Below are positions 9,645 through 18,768 of a DNA stretch of 40,072 nt, in pieces. The position numbers and the translations under genes are program-made. The DNA comes from Clostridia bacterium. GTDB lineage: Bacteria; Bacillota_A; Clostridia; Oscillospirales; CAG-272. Location: assembly GCA_017445115.1 (NCBI GenBank), contig JAFSUU010000035.1, positions 1 to 40,072 of the forward strand. The letters run 5' to 3'. Within the stretch, counting starts at the first letter, position 1; each line of letters opens with the position of its first letter. The notes beneath the pieces are model-generated. The model saw nothing but the letters and a program-made list of their open reading frames with translations, was not told the DNA's origin and ran no database searches.

Positions 9645-9668
9645 AATCGGCGCGAAGGAGCGGTTTTT

Positions 9669-12011
9669 ATGGCAAACAAGAGTTTCAGAGTAGATAGACT
9701 TACCCATAAAAAGGCATATTTCGTGCTTTTGTTTTTCGGGTTGATGGCGGCGGCGCTCGTCATCTCTCTGTTTAAAATGCAGATAGTCGATTACGAAGAA
9801 TATCAGACGCAGGTCTTGAAACAGATGACCACGGAGGTCGAAGTAAACCCGGAACGCGGAGAGATTTATGACACTAACGGAGACGTCCTTGCTACAAACG
9901 TAACGAAATATCTGCTGTTTATTTCCCCTCAGGATATTCTTGACACAATGGATCCCGAAAAAGACGAATACAGAAAAGCTGAAGACGGCGGTCCCGCTCT
10001 GTATACGTGGAAAAACTTTGACGGTTACAGCGAAAGCAATCTGAAAATGAACGTGCTCATCGCAAAGTTCCTTTCCGGACTTATAGACGGCGTTGAATAC
10101 AACGACGTTCTGACAAAAGCCGCCAAAGAAGGCAGACGTTATGAGGTCATCGCAAAACTCGTTGATGAAGAAACTGCGGATAAGATCAGGAATTTTATCG
10201 ATGAGTACGACCTCGGCAGACAAATATATCTGAAAGCAACTCCGGTCAGATATTATCCGTACAACAATCTCGCTTCTCACGTTATCGGATTTACGGACGC
10301 TGACGGAGTGGGTATCTACGGACTTGAATCGTACTACAATAATATAATGGAAGGAAAGAGCGGAAGATACATTACCGCTCAGGACGCCCGCCACAACGAT
10401 ATGCCGTTCGAATACGAAACGTACGTTGAAGCTGAGAACGGATATAATATCGTAACGACGATAGACAGCTACATTCAGTTCGTCCTTGAGAATCAGCTCG
10501 AGACCGCCTATGCCGATCACAATGCGGCAAACCGCGTCTGCGGTATCGTTATGAACGTAAAAACCGGCGGTATTCTCGCTATGGCGACAGTACCTTCTTA
10601 CGACCTTAACTCTCCGAGAGAACTTGACGCAGCATCAAAGCAGATCCTCTCGACTTATGCAGAGGGCACTGACGAATATAATCAAAAGAGGCTCGAGCTT
10701 CTTTACGGAATGTGGAAGAACAAGGCGATAACGGAAACGTACGAGCCGGGATCCACGTTCAAGATCATTACTACCGCAATGGCTTTTGAAGAGAAAGCGG
10801 TATCGCCCGACGAGTATTTCACCTGCTACGGCTACTATATGGTTGAAGGTTATCCGAAGCCGATCCACTGCCACGAGCACGGAGGTCACGGAACGGTTAC
10901 TTTTACCGTAGGACTTCAGCAGTCGTGCAACCCGACGCTGATGCAGGTCGGACTTCGCCTGGGGCGCGAGAGATTCTATAACTATTTCAAACTGTTCGGA
11001 TACGGCGACGTTACGGGCATAGACCTTCCCGGAGAAGCGGCTACGTACTATCACAGATATGAAGATTTCACGATACCGTCTCTTGCAGTCTACTCTTTCG
11101 GACAGACGTTCAAGACGACTGCGATCCAGCAGATCACCGCGATCGCTTCCGTCGCCAACGGCGGATATCTTGTAACCCCTCATCTGCTTAAAGAGATCGT
11201 CGATGACGACGGTAACGTTATTGAAACTTTTGAGACCGACGTTAAACGCCAGGTCATAAGCACGGAAGTCAGTAAAACGATCACGAATATCCTTGAAGAA
11301 GGTGTATCCGGAAACGGAGCTGCAAGAAACGCATATACAAAAGGATATAAAGTCGCGGCAAAGACAGGTACTTCCGAGAATAAGGACAAAAAAGACGAAA
11401 ACGGCGAATATACTCTGAACGTCGGTTCCTGCGTGGCGTTTGCACCGGCTGACGATCCTCAGGTCGCGATCATATTCATCGTCGACGAGCCGACCGGCGG
11501 AGCCGCATTCGGCAGCGTAACGGCGGCGCCGTACGTTTCAAATACCCTTGCAACCATACTTCCGTATCTCGGATATGAACCGCAGTACACGGAAGAAGAA
11601 CTTAAGAACGCCGAGGTCACGATATCCAACTATGTCGGAGCTACCGTTGAGACTTCTGAGGCGGACCTCGGATGGAGACAGATCAATTATGTTATCATCG
11701 GCAGCGGTGATACGGTAACGAGTCAGGTGCCCGCATCCGGTTCTTCATTCTCTAAGGAGAACGGAAAACTCTATCTCTACACAGGCGGAGAGAAACCTAA
11801 CGAAGATATCGAAGTGCCGAATCTTATAGGAAAGACCGCGGAAGCGGCAAACAGACTGATCGTCAACGCAGGACTGAACATCAGTATCTCCGGCGCGACG
11901 AGCGGTACCGGAGCTACGGTATCGTCGCAGTCTCCTGCGGCTGGAACGCTCGTCTCAAGAGGAGAACTCGTATCTATCGAAATGATGCACGAGATAACGT
12001 CCGACGACTGA
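9669..12011 (+). CDS. spoVD: Class B penicillin-binding protein with two PASTA domains (SpoVD/PBP2B type)
   Basis: A 780-residue septal transpeptidase. Membrane anchor at about 15-36, dimerisation domain with NPERGEIYDTNGDVLA near 60-75, then the transpeptidase domain: active-site STFK at 362-365, SCN at 419-421 and KTG at 565-567. Two C-terminal PASTA domains occupy about 647-707 and 714-772; the second begins with the typical VPNLIGKTAEAA. In Firmicutes this place holds pbpB (vegetative division) and/or spoVD (spore cortex), both with PASTA domains; only one is here, so sequence alone cannot decide. It partners with the SEDS protein FtsW of the same cluster. It has its own promoter after a terminator, so it can be expressed apart from mraZ-ftsL. 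Confidence 0.9.
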   Translation: MANKSFRVDRLTHKKAYFVLLFFGLMAAALVISLFKMQIVDYEEYQTQVLKQMTTEVEVNPERGEIYDTNGDVLATNVTKYLLFISPQDILDTMDPEKDEYRKAEDGGPALYTWKNFDGYSESNLKMNVLIAKFLSGLIDGVEYNDVLTKAAKEGRRYEVIAKLVDEETADKIRNFIDEYDLGRQIYLKATPVRYYPYNNLASHVIGFTDADGVGIYGLESYYNNIMEGKSGRYITAQDARHNDMPFEYETYVEAENGYNIVTTIDSYIQFVLENQLETAYADHNAANRVCGIVMNVKTGGILAMATVPSYDLNSPRELDAASKQILSTYAEGTDEYNQKRLELLYGMWKNKAITETYEPGSTFKIITTAMAFEEKAVSPDEYFTCYGYYMVEGYPKPIHCHEHGGHGTVTFTVGLQQSCNPTLMQVGLRLGRERFYNYFKLFGYGDVTGIDLPGEAATYYHRYEDFTIPSLAVYSFGQTFKTTAIQQITAIASVANGGYLVTPHLLKEIVDDDGNVIETFETDVKRQVISTEVSKTITNILEEGVSGNGAARNAYTKGYKVAAKTGTSENKDKKDENGEYTLNVGSCVAFAPADDPQVAIIFIVDEPTGGAAFGSVTAAPYVSNTLATILPYLGYEPQYTEEELKNAEVTISNYVGATVETSEADLGWRQINYVIIGSGDTVTSQVPASGSSFSKENGKLYLYTGGEKPNEDIEVPNLIGKTAEAANRLIVNAGLNISISGATSGTGATVSSQSPAAGTLVSRGELVSIEMMHEITSDD

Positions 12012-12074
12012 TAAAATCAACAGAAGCATAAATTACCGGAAGACAAAAAGATATTACAGCTTTGAGAGGGTATT

Positions 12075-13553
12075 ATGCTTCTATCGGAATTGCTTCGCAG
12101 GTGCGGCGTCACATCGCCGTATACCGACTTGCGTATCAATGACGTTTCGACGGATTCAAGGGATATCGGAACGGGAGATCTGTTTATTGCTCTTGCCGGA
12201 GAAAAACACGACGGAAATGACTATATAAATGAAGCGCTAAAAAAAGGAGCTTCTGCCGTGGTTTCGGACAACATATCCGATCGTTCGCGGTGTATAAAGG
12301 TCACTGACGCAAATGTGGCGGCGTCATATATATTCTCGAATTTTTACTGCCGTCCGACCGATTCGATGACGTTTACAGCTATAACCGGTACGAACGGCAA
12401 ATCTTCGACCGTCGCCGCTCTCTCCCATATTTTGAGCAATGCGGGAAAAAGAGTCGGCGCTCTCGGAACAGTTGAGTTTTCGGTAAACGGATGCGAAATT
12501 GACAAAGAAGAGTTTTTCGGCATTTCGTCTTCTATGACGACGCCCGGCGTAAAGGATTTTTTCAGAGCGCTTGCGCTGATGAGAAACAGAGGGTGCGACT
12601 TCGCTGTTGCAGAAGCGTCAAGTCACGCGCTTGCGGCCAAACGTTTCGACGGCGCAAAGATCGACCTCGGGATCTTTACGAATCTGACTCCCGAGCATCT
12701 GGACCGGCACGGGGATATGGAGACATATTTCAAGGCTAAAGAAAGACTTGCCGATCTGTCGGCGAGATTTCTTGTGAATTCCGATGACGGTTACGGAAGA
12801 AGGATCCTTGAGTCAAAACAGGGCTCCGTCGGGTTTTCGGCAGAAGCGTCATGCGGAGCGATGCGGAATCTTTTTGCCGTCGCTGAAAATATCGCCGTAA
12901 ACGATAACGGGAATGAATACGATCTGAGATACGACGGCGGCGTTGTTCATATCTCAACTGAAATTTCCGGAAGGTTCGCACTATACAACACCTTGTGCGC
13001 TGCAGCCGCGGCGCTGCTTCTGGGAATACCGGGTGATATTGTTTCCGGATCTCTTGCGGGTTTTTCCGGAGTGAAGGGCAGAATGGAGCGGATAGTCCGT
13101 AAAGAAGGGCTCCCCTCTGTAATAATAGATTACGCTCATACACCGGATGCCATTGAAAAAGCGTTGATCGAGGCGGGGAGATTCTGCAGAGGAAAACTGA
13201 TAGTCGTATTCGGATGCGGCGGAGATCGCGACAGAGAAAAAAGAGCTCCCATGTGCCGCGCGGCGTGCACTCTCGCCGATCTTGCGATAATCACCGGCGA
13301 CAATCCGAGAGACGAAGATCCGGACAGGATCATTTCGGATATTTTGAAAGGCGCTGTCGGAAATAATTATATCGTTGAACGGGATCGCGAGACTGCGCTG
13401 AAGCTTGCGGTTGAACGCTCATGCGAAAATGACGTTATTTTGTGCTGCGGAAAAGGGCACGAAAATTATATAATAGACAAATGCGGAAAACGGCCTTTCG
13501 ATGAAAAAAGAATACTGTTGTCCGCCGTCACGGATAAATTCGGCGCGATATAA
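12075..13553 (+). CDS. murE: MurE, UDP-MurNAc-tripeptide synthetase (meso-DAP type)
   Basis: A 492-residue Mur ligase that adds the third amino acid to UDP-MurNAc-L-Ala-D-Glu. The substrate domain has DSRDIGTGDLFIAL. ATP-binding TGTNGKSS is at 104-111, and the central domain has TNLTPEHLDRHGDMETYFKAK. The C-terminal domain has VVFGCGGDRDREKR and GDNPRDEDP; DNPR at 409-412 is the motif that distinguishes meso-diaminopimelate-adding enzymes from the lysine type. It lies 63 bases after the PBP. The length is normal. Confidence 0.95.
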   Translation: MLLSELLRRCGVTSPYTDLRINDVSTDSRDIGTGDLFIALAGEKHDGNDYINEALKKGASAVVSDNISDRSRCIKVTDANVAASYIFSNFYCRPTDSMTFTAITGTNGKSSTVAALSHILSNAGKRVGALGTVEFSVNGCEIDKEEFFGISSSMTTPGVKDFFRALALMRNRGCDFAVAEASSHALAAKRFDGAKIDLGIFTNLTPEHLDRHGDMETYFKAKERLADLSARFLVNSDDGYGRRILESKQGSVGFSAEASCGAMRNLFAVAENIAVNDNGNEYDLRYDGGVVHISTEISGRFALYNTLCAAAAALLLGIPGDIVSGSLAGFSGVKGRMERIVRKEGLPSVIIDYAHTPDAIEKALIEAGRFCRGKLIVVFGCGGDRDREKRAPMCRAACTLADLAIITGDNPRDEDPDRIISDILKGAVGNNYIVERDRETALKLAVERSCENDVILCCGKGHENYIIDKCGKRPFDEKRILLSAVTDKFGAI

Positions 13554-13631
13554 TGACGCCGAGGTGAAAAAAAGATTCGGATGATGATATATTTCTCGTA
13601 TATTTTTGACGACGAAACCGTCTGCGTTTTG

Positions 13632-13640
13632 TGCTATAAT
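13632..13640 (+). promoter_or_regulatory. Extended -10 promoter upstream of murF
   Basis: TGCTATAAT, an extended -10 element, without a -35 at the right distance; TTGACG at 13606-13611 is 23 bases away, too far. An 18-base stretch starting at this TG is identical to that upstream of rlmB (32371-32388). Confidence 0.55.
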
Positions 13641-13683
13641 ATATTGAATTCCGTTATGCAAACAGATAAGGACGGTGATTTAA

Positions 13684-15111
13684 TTGAGATCGGAATTAAA
13701 ACTGAAGACACTCTCGGCGGGTGAGATCTCATCCGCTGTAGGCGGAAAACTATATACGTTTGGAAACGGCGGCGGTGCGGTTACCAACGTGGCATACGAT
13801 TCACGCGAAGCTGCCGCGGGTACGCTTTTTTGTGCGGTTAAAGGAGAAAAAGTCGACGGTCACGATTATATCGGGAATGCGGTAGGAAAGGGAGCGTCTG
13901 TTGTCCTGGCAAGAAGAGTGCCCGACGGAGCCGAGGGCTTCGGAGACTATTCGCTGATCGTGGTCAATGATACTGTCAAGGCCCTCGGAGAGCTTGCGGG
14001 ATATTACAGATCTTTCAGCAATGCGAAAGCGGTCGGCGTTACGGGCAGCGTCGGCAAGACGACAACGAAGGATTATATAGCCTCGGTCCTGTCGGCATCG
14101 TTCAAAACGCAAAAGACCGAAGGAAACCACAACAATGAGATAGGATTTCCCATGACTTTGTTCTCTATCGAGCCGGACTGCGAAGCCATAGTGCTTGAGA
14201 TGGGTATGTCAAGCCGCGGGGAAATATCGTTTCTGACAAGGCTGGCAAAACCCGTCGCTTCTGTCATCACAAATATAGGGACCTCACATATTGCAAATCT
14301 CGGCAGCCGCGAAAATATATGTCTTGCAAAGCTTGAGATCGCAGAGGGCATGGATGAGAACGGTAAGCTGTTTATGAACGGCGATGAACCGCTGCTCACC
14401 GAATACCGCGGAGAGATCGCGCCCGAAAAAGTCTTCTTCGGAATATATAATAAGAACGCGTCATATAAGGCGGTCAATATTCGCACCGCAGACAACGGGA
14501 TGGTATTCGACGTTCTGTATAACGGCCACGTTTCGGTAAACGTCGGGATACCGACTCTCGGAAGGCACAACGTATACAACGCGCTTGCCGCTTTTGCGGT
14601 GGGCAAGACGTTCGGAATGGATGACGAGGATATAAAAGCGGGACTGTCGTCATTCGTCGGAACAAAAATGAGACAAAAAATATACAAGCTTGGTGATATA
14701 ACAGTTATCGAGGATTGCTATAATGCGGCGCCGGAATCGATGCGTGCAGCGATCGAAGTTCTCGCGTCAAAAGCGAGATCGCAAGGCGGATCGCCGTGCG
14801 CTTTGCTCGGGGATATGCTTGAGCTCGGAGACAGTTCGAGACTGCTTCACGATCAGCTCGGTCAATTCGCGGCGCAGATGAAGATAGAAAAGCTTTACTG
14901 CTTCGGAGAAATGGCGGAGACGGTTGCGGAAGCGGCGATCAAAAAAGGCGTTCGGGTAGAGAACGTTTACGTGTGCACGGATATAAACGATCCGGCTTAT
15001 ATGGCAAAGATGATCGCTTCTTCTATTTGCAATAACGACGTTCTTCTTGTAAAGGCGAGTCGCGGAATAGCCGCGGAGCGGGTTATAGAGGAATATAAAA
15101 AACTGATATAA
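13684..15111 (+). CDS. murF: MurF, UDP-MurNAc-tripeptide:D-Ala-D-Ala ligase
   Basis: A 475-residue Mur ligase that adds D-Ala-D-Ala, completing the cytoplasmic UDP-MurNAc-pentapeptide. Seen: N-terminal LSAGEISSAVGGKLY and YDSREAAAGTLFCAVKGEKVDGHDYI, P-loop TGSVGKTTTKDY at 120-131, KTEGNHNNEIGFPMTL, VLEMGMSSRGEISFLT, and C-terminal VIEDCYNAAPESM and LLGDMLELGD. The start is TTG, since no ATG or GTG lies near and the family N-terminus begins just after it; an AAGGA-c-GGTG Shine-Dalgarno-like stretch sits about 10 bases upstream. A promoter in the 130-base gap after murE suggests partly independent expression. Confidence 0.95.
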   Translation: MRSELKLKTLSAGEISSAVGGKLYTFGNGGGAVTNVAYDSREAAAGTLFCAVKGEKVDGHDYIGNAVGKGASVVLARRVPDGAEGFGDYSLIVVNDTVKALGELAGYYRSFSNAKAVGVTGSVGKTTTKDYIASVLSASFKTQKTEGNHNNEIGFPMTLFSIEPDCEAIVLEMGMSSRGEISFLTRLAKPVASVITNIGTSHIANLGSRENICLAKLEIAEGMDENGKLFMNGDEPLLTEYRGEIAPEKVFFGIYNKNASYKAVNIRTADNGMVFDVLYNGHVSVNVGIPTLGRHNVYNALAAFAVGKTFGMDDEDIKAGLSSFVGTKMRQKIYKLGDITVIEDCYNAAPESMRAAIEVLASKARSQGGSPCALLGDMLELGDSSRLLHDQLGQFAAQMKIEKLYCFGEMAETVAEAAIKKGVRVENVYVCTDINDPAYMAKMIASSICNNDVLLVKASRGIAAERVIEEYKKLI

Positions 15112-15145
15112 ACTGATGTGAAACGACCGGAAAGGAATCGGTGTT

Positions 15146-16147
15146 ATGAACGTGATCGCAGTGTCGGCTGTCGCTGCCGCCTTAACATTTGCATTTACTG
15201 TTCTGATATTAAGAAAGCTCATACCAATACTTAAGAGCAAAAAGATGGGCCAGCCTATCCTCGAAATAGGACCGAGATGGCACAAGAGCAAAGAGGGAAC
15301 TCCCGCCATGGGAGGCATCGCTTTCATTTCCGCGTCAGTCGTCACAGGAGTCGCCGCTTGCGTTTACTTCGGCATCACCAAAGGGATCGACGCTGTCGCG
15401 CCGCTCATCCTGACTCTTTCGTACGGAGTCCTTTGCGGGCTTATCGGTATGATCGATGACCTTGCGAAACTCAGAAAGCGTCAGAATGAAGGACTTCGCG
15501 CATGGCAGAAGCTTGCGCTGCAGTTTATATCCGCAGGGCTTTACGTTGCAGGACTTGCAATTTTCTGTAATATTTCGACAGAAATGTATATCCCGTTTTT
15601 CGGAGTCACACTTGATCTCGGAATTTGGTATTATATCATCGCGGTCATCCTGCTCGCCGGCGTTGACAACAGCGTAAACCTCAATGACGGTATCGACGGA
15701 CTGTGCAGCAGCGTGACGCTCGTCGTAGGTATATTCTTCGCCGCCGTATCTTTCATATCTCTCGGGGGTGAAAACGTTTCGCTCTCCGTTATGTCTGCGC
15801 TGATAATCGGTTCCGCATCGGGATTCCTCGTATACAATTTTTACCCGGCAAGGATCTTTATGGGAGATACGGGAAGCCTTTATTTCGGCGGAGTTGTCTG
15901 CGGGTGCGCGTTTATACTCGGAAATCCTCTTATAATAGTGGTAGCCGGGTTGATCTATATCACAGAAACATTGTCTGTAATACTTCAGGTCCTGTATTTC
16001 AAGCTGACTCATGGAAAAAGGCTGTTCAAAATGGCGCCGATCCATCATCACTTTGAAAAATGCGGTTTCAGCGAGATAAAAATAGTGATCCTGTTTTCAC
16101 TGCTGACAGCGGCGTTCTGCAGCGTGGCGTGGCTCGGACTTAAATAA
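15146..16147 (+). CDS. mraY: MraY, phospho-MurNAc-pentapeptide transferase
   Basis: A 333-residue polytopic membrane enzyme that moves phospho-MurNAc-pentapeptide onto undecaprenyl phosphate, giving lipid I. Seen: WHKSKEGTPAMGG near the N-terminus, the catalytic GMIDDLAKLRKRQNEGL, VNLNDGIDGL, FMGDTGSLYFGG, and the MAPIHHHFE histidine motif before the last helix. About ten membrane helices, as usual. SD AAAGGAA. In many Firmicutes murD follows mraY; here only 42 non-coding bases separate it from ftsW. Confidence 0.96.
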   Translation: MNVIAVSAVAAALTFAFTVLILRKLIPILKSKKMGQPILEIGPRWHKSKEGTPAMGGIAFISASVVTGVAACVYFGITKGIDAVAPLILTLSYGVLCGLIGMIDDLAKLRKRQNEGLRAWQKLALQFISAGLYVAGLAIFCNISTEMYIPFFGVTLDLGIWYYIIAVILLAGVDNSVNLNDGIDGLCSSVTLVVGIFFAAVSFISLGGENVSLSVMSALIIGSASGFLVYNFYPARIFMGDTGSLYFGGVVCGCAFILGNPLIIVVAGLIYITETLSVILQVLYFKLTHGKRLFKMAPIHHHFEKCGFSEIKIVILFSLLTAAFCSVAWLGLK

Positions 16148-16189
16148 AGACTTTATTACTGTTTTCAAATAGATTTTCAGGAGGTTTGA

Positions 16190-17593
16190 ATGAGCGAAGA
16201 CAAAATGCGAAATGTGCCGCAGAATAAATCGAATACTCCGGCTGCGCGAAACGTCAATCGTTCTGCCTCCGCAGGCGCAAGAACCGGAAGACCGATGAGA
16301 GCCGCAAGAGCTCCGCTCGGGAACAAAGAAGAAAATACAAAGAATAAAAGGAATAAGGCAGAGGCTGAAAAGCGTTCCGTTCCCGAAAAGGTTAAAGCTC
16401 TCACTAAAAGCGAGAAGAAAGAGATAAAAAACGCCGAAAAGGATGAACGCTGGAACGAGGGTATTGAGAGAGTAAGGTCCGGACACGACTGGATATTCTT
16501 TATAATCGTAATGCTTCTTATCAGCCTCGGCACGGTAATGGTCTACAGCGCCAGCTATCCTTCCGCGATAGCGGACGGACTCGGCGGATTCTATTATGTC
16601 GGACGTCAGCTGTTCTGGATCGGTATCGGTCTGATCGCAATGCTGTTCCTGTCGTTTGCTCCTTACAAATGGGTAAAGAAAGCGGCGCTTCCGATATTTA
16701 TCGTAACTATCGCACTGCTTGCGGCGGTCCCTGTAATAGGAAAAACGGTCAACGGAGCAAAGCGCTGGATCCAGATTACAAGCCAGATCAGAATTCAGCC
16801 GTCAGAAATCGCGAAACTCGCGATAGTTATAATTCTGGCATGGTACGTAAGCAATAACGCTGATTCGTTCAAAAACGTTGAGGACAAAAAGAAGAGCTTT
16901 ATCAACGGCGTCTTCAAGCCGAGTATATTCATCTTTTTGCTTGCCGGACTTGTTCTTCTTGAAAAACATCTTTCCGGCGCGCTTATCATAGTGTTGATCG
17001 GCGTAATACTTATGTTCCTCGCCGGCGCAAACTGGAAACTGATGCTTCCTTATTATATGGGGATCGGAGGAGTCAGCGCGGCGCTCTACCTCTTTATTCA
17101 GCCGTACGCATGGCAGAGAGTCGTCACGTTCTTCAGCAGCAACGCCGATAAACTTGACGAAGACTGGCAAACTTATCAGGGAACTCTCGCGATAGGATCG
17201 GGAGGTTTTCTCGGACTTGGGCTCGGACAGTCAAGGCAGAAATTCAGTTACGTTTCCGAGGCGCAGAACGACTTTATTTTCACAATATGGTGTGAAGAGA
17301 TGGGCTTTGTCGGTGCGATCATAGTGATACTTCTGTTCGTCGCTCTTGTTTTCAGAGGCTATAAGATCGCGCTTCGTGCGCCGGATACGTTCTCGTCTTT
17401 GCTCGTTTTCGGTATCATTACTCAGGTGGGACTTCAGGCGTTCCTGAATTTGATGGTCGTCACGGATATCATTCCGAATACGGGAATATCGCTTCCGTTC
17501 TTATCATACGGAGGCTCGTCGCTTGTAATGATGATGGCGGAAATGGGAATCGTTTTGTCAATTTCACGAAGGTCATATCAAAAAATACAGTAG
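16190..17593 (+). CDS. ftsW: FtsW-type SEDS peptidoglycan polymerase with basic N-terminal extension
   Basis: A 467-residue SEDS family glycosyltransferase that polymerises lipid II at the septum. Residues 1-100 are hydrophilic and rich in Lys, Arg, Asn and Glu, with no membrane segment. Ten helices follow from about residue 101 (DWIFFIIVMLLISLGTVMVYSAS). SEDS marks: KRWIQITSQIRIQPSEIAKLA, LEKHLSGALIIVLIG, GGFLGLGLGQSRQKFSYVSEAQNDFIF and the C-terminal GISLPFLSYGGSS. It could equally be named SpoVE; the cluster position and the class B PBP partner support septal function. SD AGGAGG. It ends 16 bases before murG. Confidence 0.93.
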   Translation: MSEDKMRNVPQNKSNTPAARNVNRSASAGARTGRPMRAARAPLGNKEENTKNKRNKAEAEKRSVPEKVKALTKSEKKEIKNAEKDERWNEGIERVRSGHDWIFFIIVMLLISLGTVMVYSASYPSAIADGLGGFYYVGRQLFWIGIGLIAMLFLSFAPYKWVKKAALPIFIVTIALLAAVPVIGKTVNGAKRWIQITSQIRIQPSEIAKLAIVIILAWYVSNNADSFKNVEDKKKSFINGVFKPSIFIFLLAGLVLLEKHLSGALIIVLIGVILMFLAGANWKLMLPYYMGIGGVSAALYLFIQPYAWQRVVTFFSSNADKLDEDWQTYQGTLAIGSGGFLGLGLGQSRQKFSYVSEAQNDFIFTIWCEEMGFVGAIIVILLFVALVFRGYKIALRAPDTFSSLLVFGIITQVGLQAFLNLMVVTDIIPNTGISLPFLSYGGSSLVMMMAEMGIVLSISRRSYQKIQ

Positions 17594-17609
17594 AACGGAG
17601 ACCGTTGTA

Positions 17610-18728
17610 ATGAGAGTTCTGATGACCGGAGGCGGGACCGGCGGCCACGTCAACCCCGCGATCGCGATCGCAAACACGATAAAAGAGAATCTCCCGGACA
17701 GTGTTATAGAATACGTAGGCACGTCAAAAGGAATAGAAGACCGTCTCGTATCAAGAGCCGGATACAAAATGCATCACGTCGAGATACGCGGTATAAAGAG
17801 AAGCCTTTCTCCTTCAAACATTAAAACTGCTTATTATATTTTGACGGCACCCGGAAAGGCAAAGAAGCTTATCAAGGAGTTCAAACCGGATATAGTGATC
17901 GGCACCGGCGGATACGCTTGCTGGCCGACTGTAAAAGCCGCGGCTGAAATGGGGATCCCGACGGCTCTTCACGAATCGAACGCTGTTCCCGGCGTCGCTA
18001 TAAAAGCGCTTGCGTCGAAGGTGGACAGAATATACGTCAATTTTGAAAAAGCGGCGGAGGCGTTCCCCGACAGTTCTAAAGTGCTTCACGTCGGAAATCC
18101 GCTCATGTCCCAGTTCGCTAAGATCGACAAGGATGATGCAAGGCGAAAGATCGGCATACCCGAATCATGCAGATACGTTCTCCTCTCTTACGGAGGAAGT
18201 CTCGGAGCCGAAAAAGTCAACGACGCTATGCTGAGCTTTATGAAAAATACGCTTGCAAAGCATCCGGAGATCTATCATATCCACGCGACGGGAAGTTCGT
18301 CTTATGCGGGCGTGAAAGAGAGGTTTGAAGCGGAGGGTTTGAACGATCTTCCGAACGTCGAACTTGCAGAATATATTTACGATATGCCTCTCAGAATGGC
18401 GGCGGCGGACGTTGTCGTTTGCAGGGCAGGGGCTATGACTGTTTCCGAACTGTCTTTGTCGGGGAAATGCGCGGTGTTTATACCGTCTCCGAACGTCACT
18501 AATAATCACCAGTATAAAAACGCAAAAGTTTTGTCCGACGAAGGAGCGGCGCTGTTGTTTACGGAGTCGGAAATTGACGGTGACTTTGAATTAAAACTGT
18601 CAAAACTTCTTTCTTCCGAAGGTGACGCCGAACGGGCGGAAATGGAAAAGCAGATATCAGGATTCGCAGTTCCCGACGCAAACAGAAGAATATTTGAAGA
18701 TATAATAAAACTTGTCGGCAAAAAATAA
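17610..18728 (+). CDS. murG: MurG, lipid II-forming N-acetylglucosaminyltransferase
   Basis: A 372-residue GT28 enzyme that transfers GlcNAc to lipid I at the inner face of the membrane. N-terminal GGGTGGHVNPAIAIA is the lipid-I-binding glycine loop. Further marks: VIGTGGYACWPTVKAA, ALHESNAVPGVAIK, LSYGGSLGAEKVND, and the UDP-GlcNAc-binding VVCRAGAMTVSELSLSGKCAVFIPSP with NHQYKNAKVL. The length is usual. It lies between ftsW and divIB. Confidence 0.96.
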   Translation: MRVLMTGGGTGGHVNPAIAIANTIKENLPDSVIEYVGTSKGIEDRLVSRAGYKMHHVEIRGIKRSLSPSNIKTAYYILTAPGKAKKLIKEFKPDIVIGTGGYACWPTVKAAAEMGIPTALHESNAVPGVAIKALASKVDRIYVNFEKAAEAFPDSSKVLHVGNPLMSQFAKIDKDDARRKIGIPESCRYVLLSYGGSLGAEKVNDAMLSFMKNTLAKHPEIYHIHATGSSSYAGVKERFEAEGLNDLPNVELAEYIYDMPLRMAAADVVVCRAGAMTVSELSLSGKCAVFIPSPNVTNNHQYKNAKVLSDEGAALLFTESEIDGDFELKLSKLLSSEGDAERAEMEKQISGFAVPDANRRIFEDIIKLVGKK

Positions 18729-18768
18729 CTGAATGATGATTTGATTACGGTCGAAAGGAGGCACTGCC

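Noticed and set aside
9546..10520. Minus-strand open frame of 324 codons
   Set aside because: It lies antisense to the PBP gene, which has full catalytic motifs; no SD and no protein-like features.
13606..13640. Standard -35/-10 promoter for murF using TTGACG
   Set aside because: The spacer would be 23 bases; the extended -10 element explains the site better.
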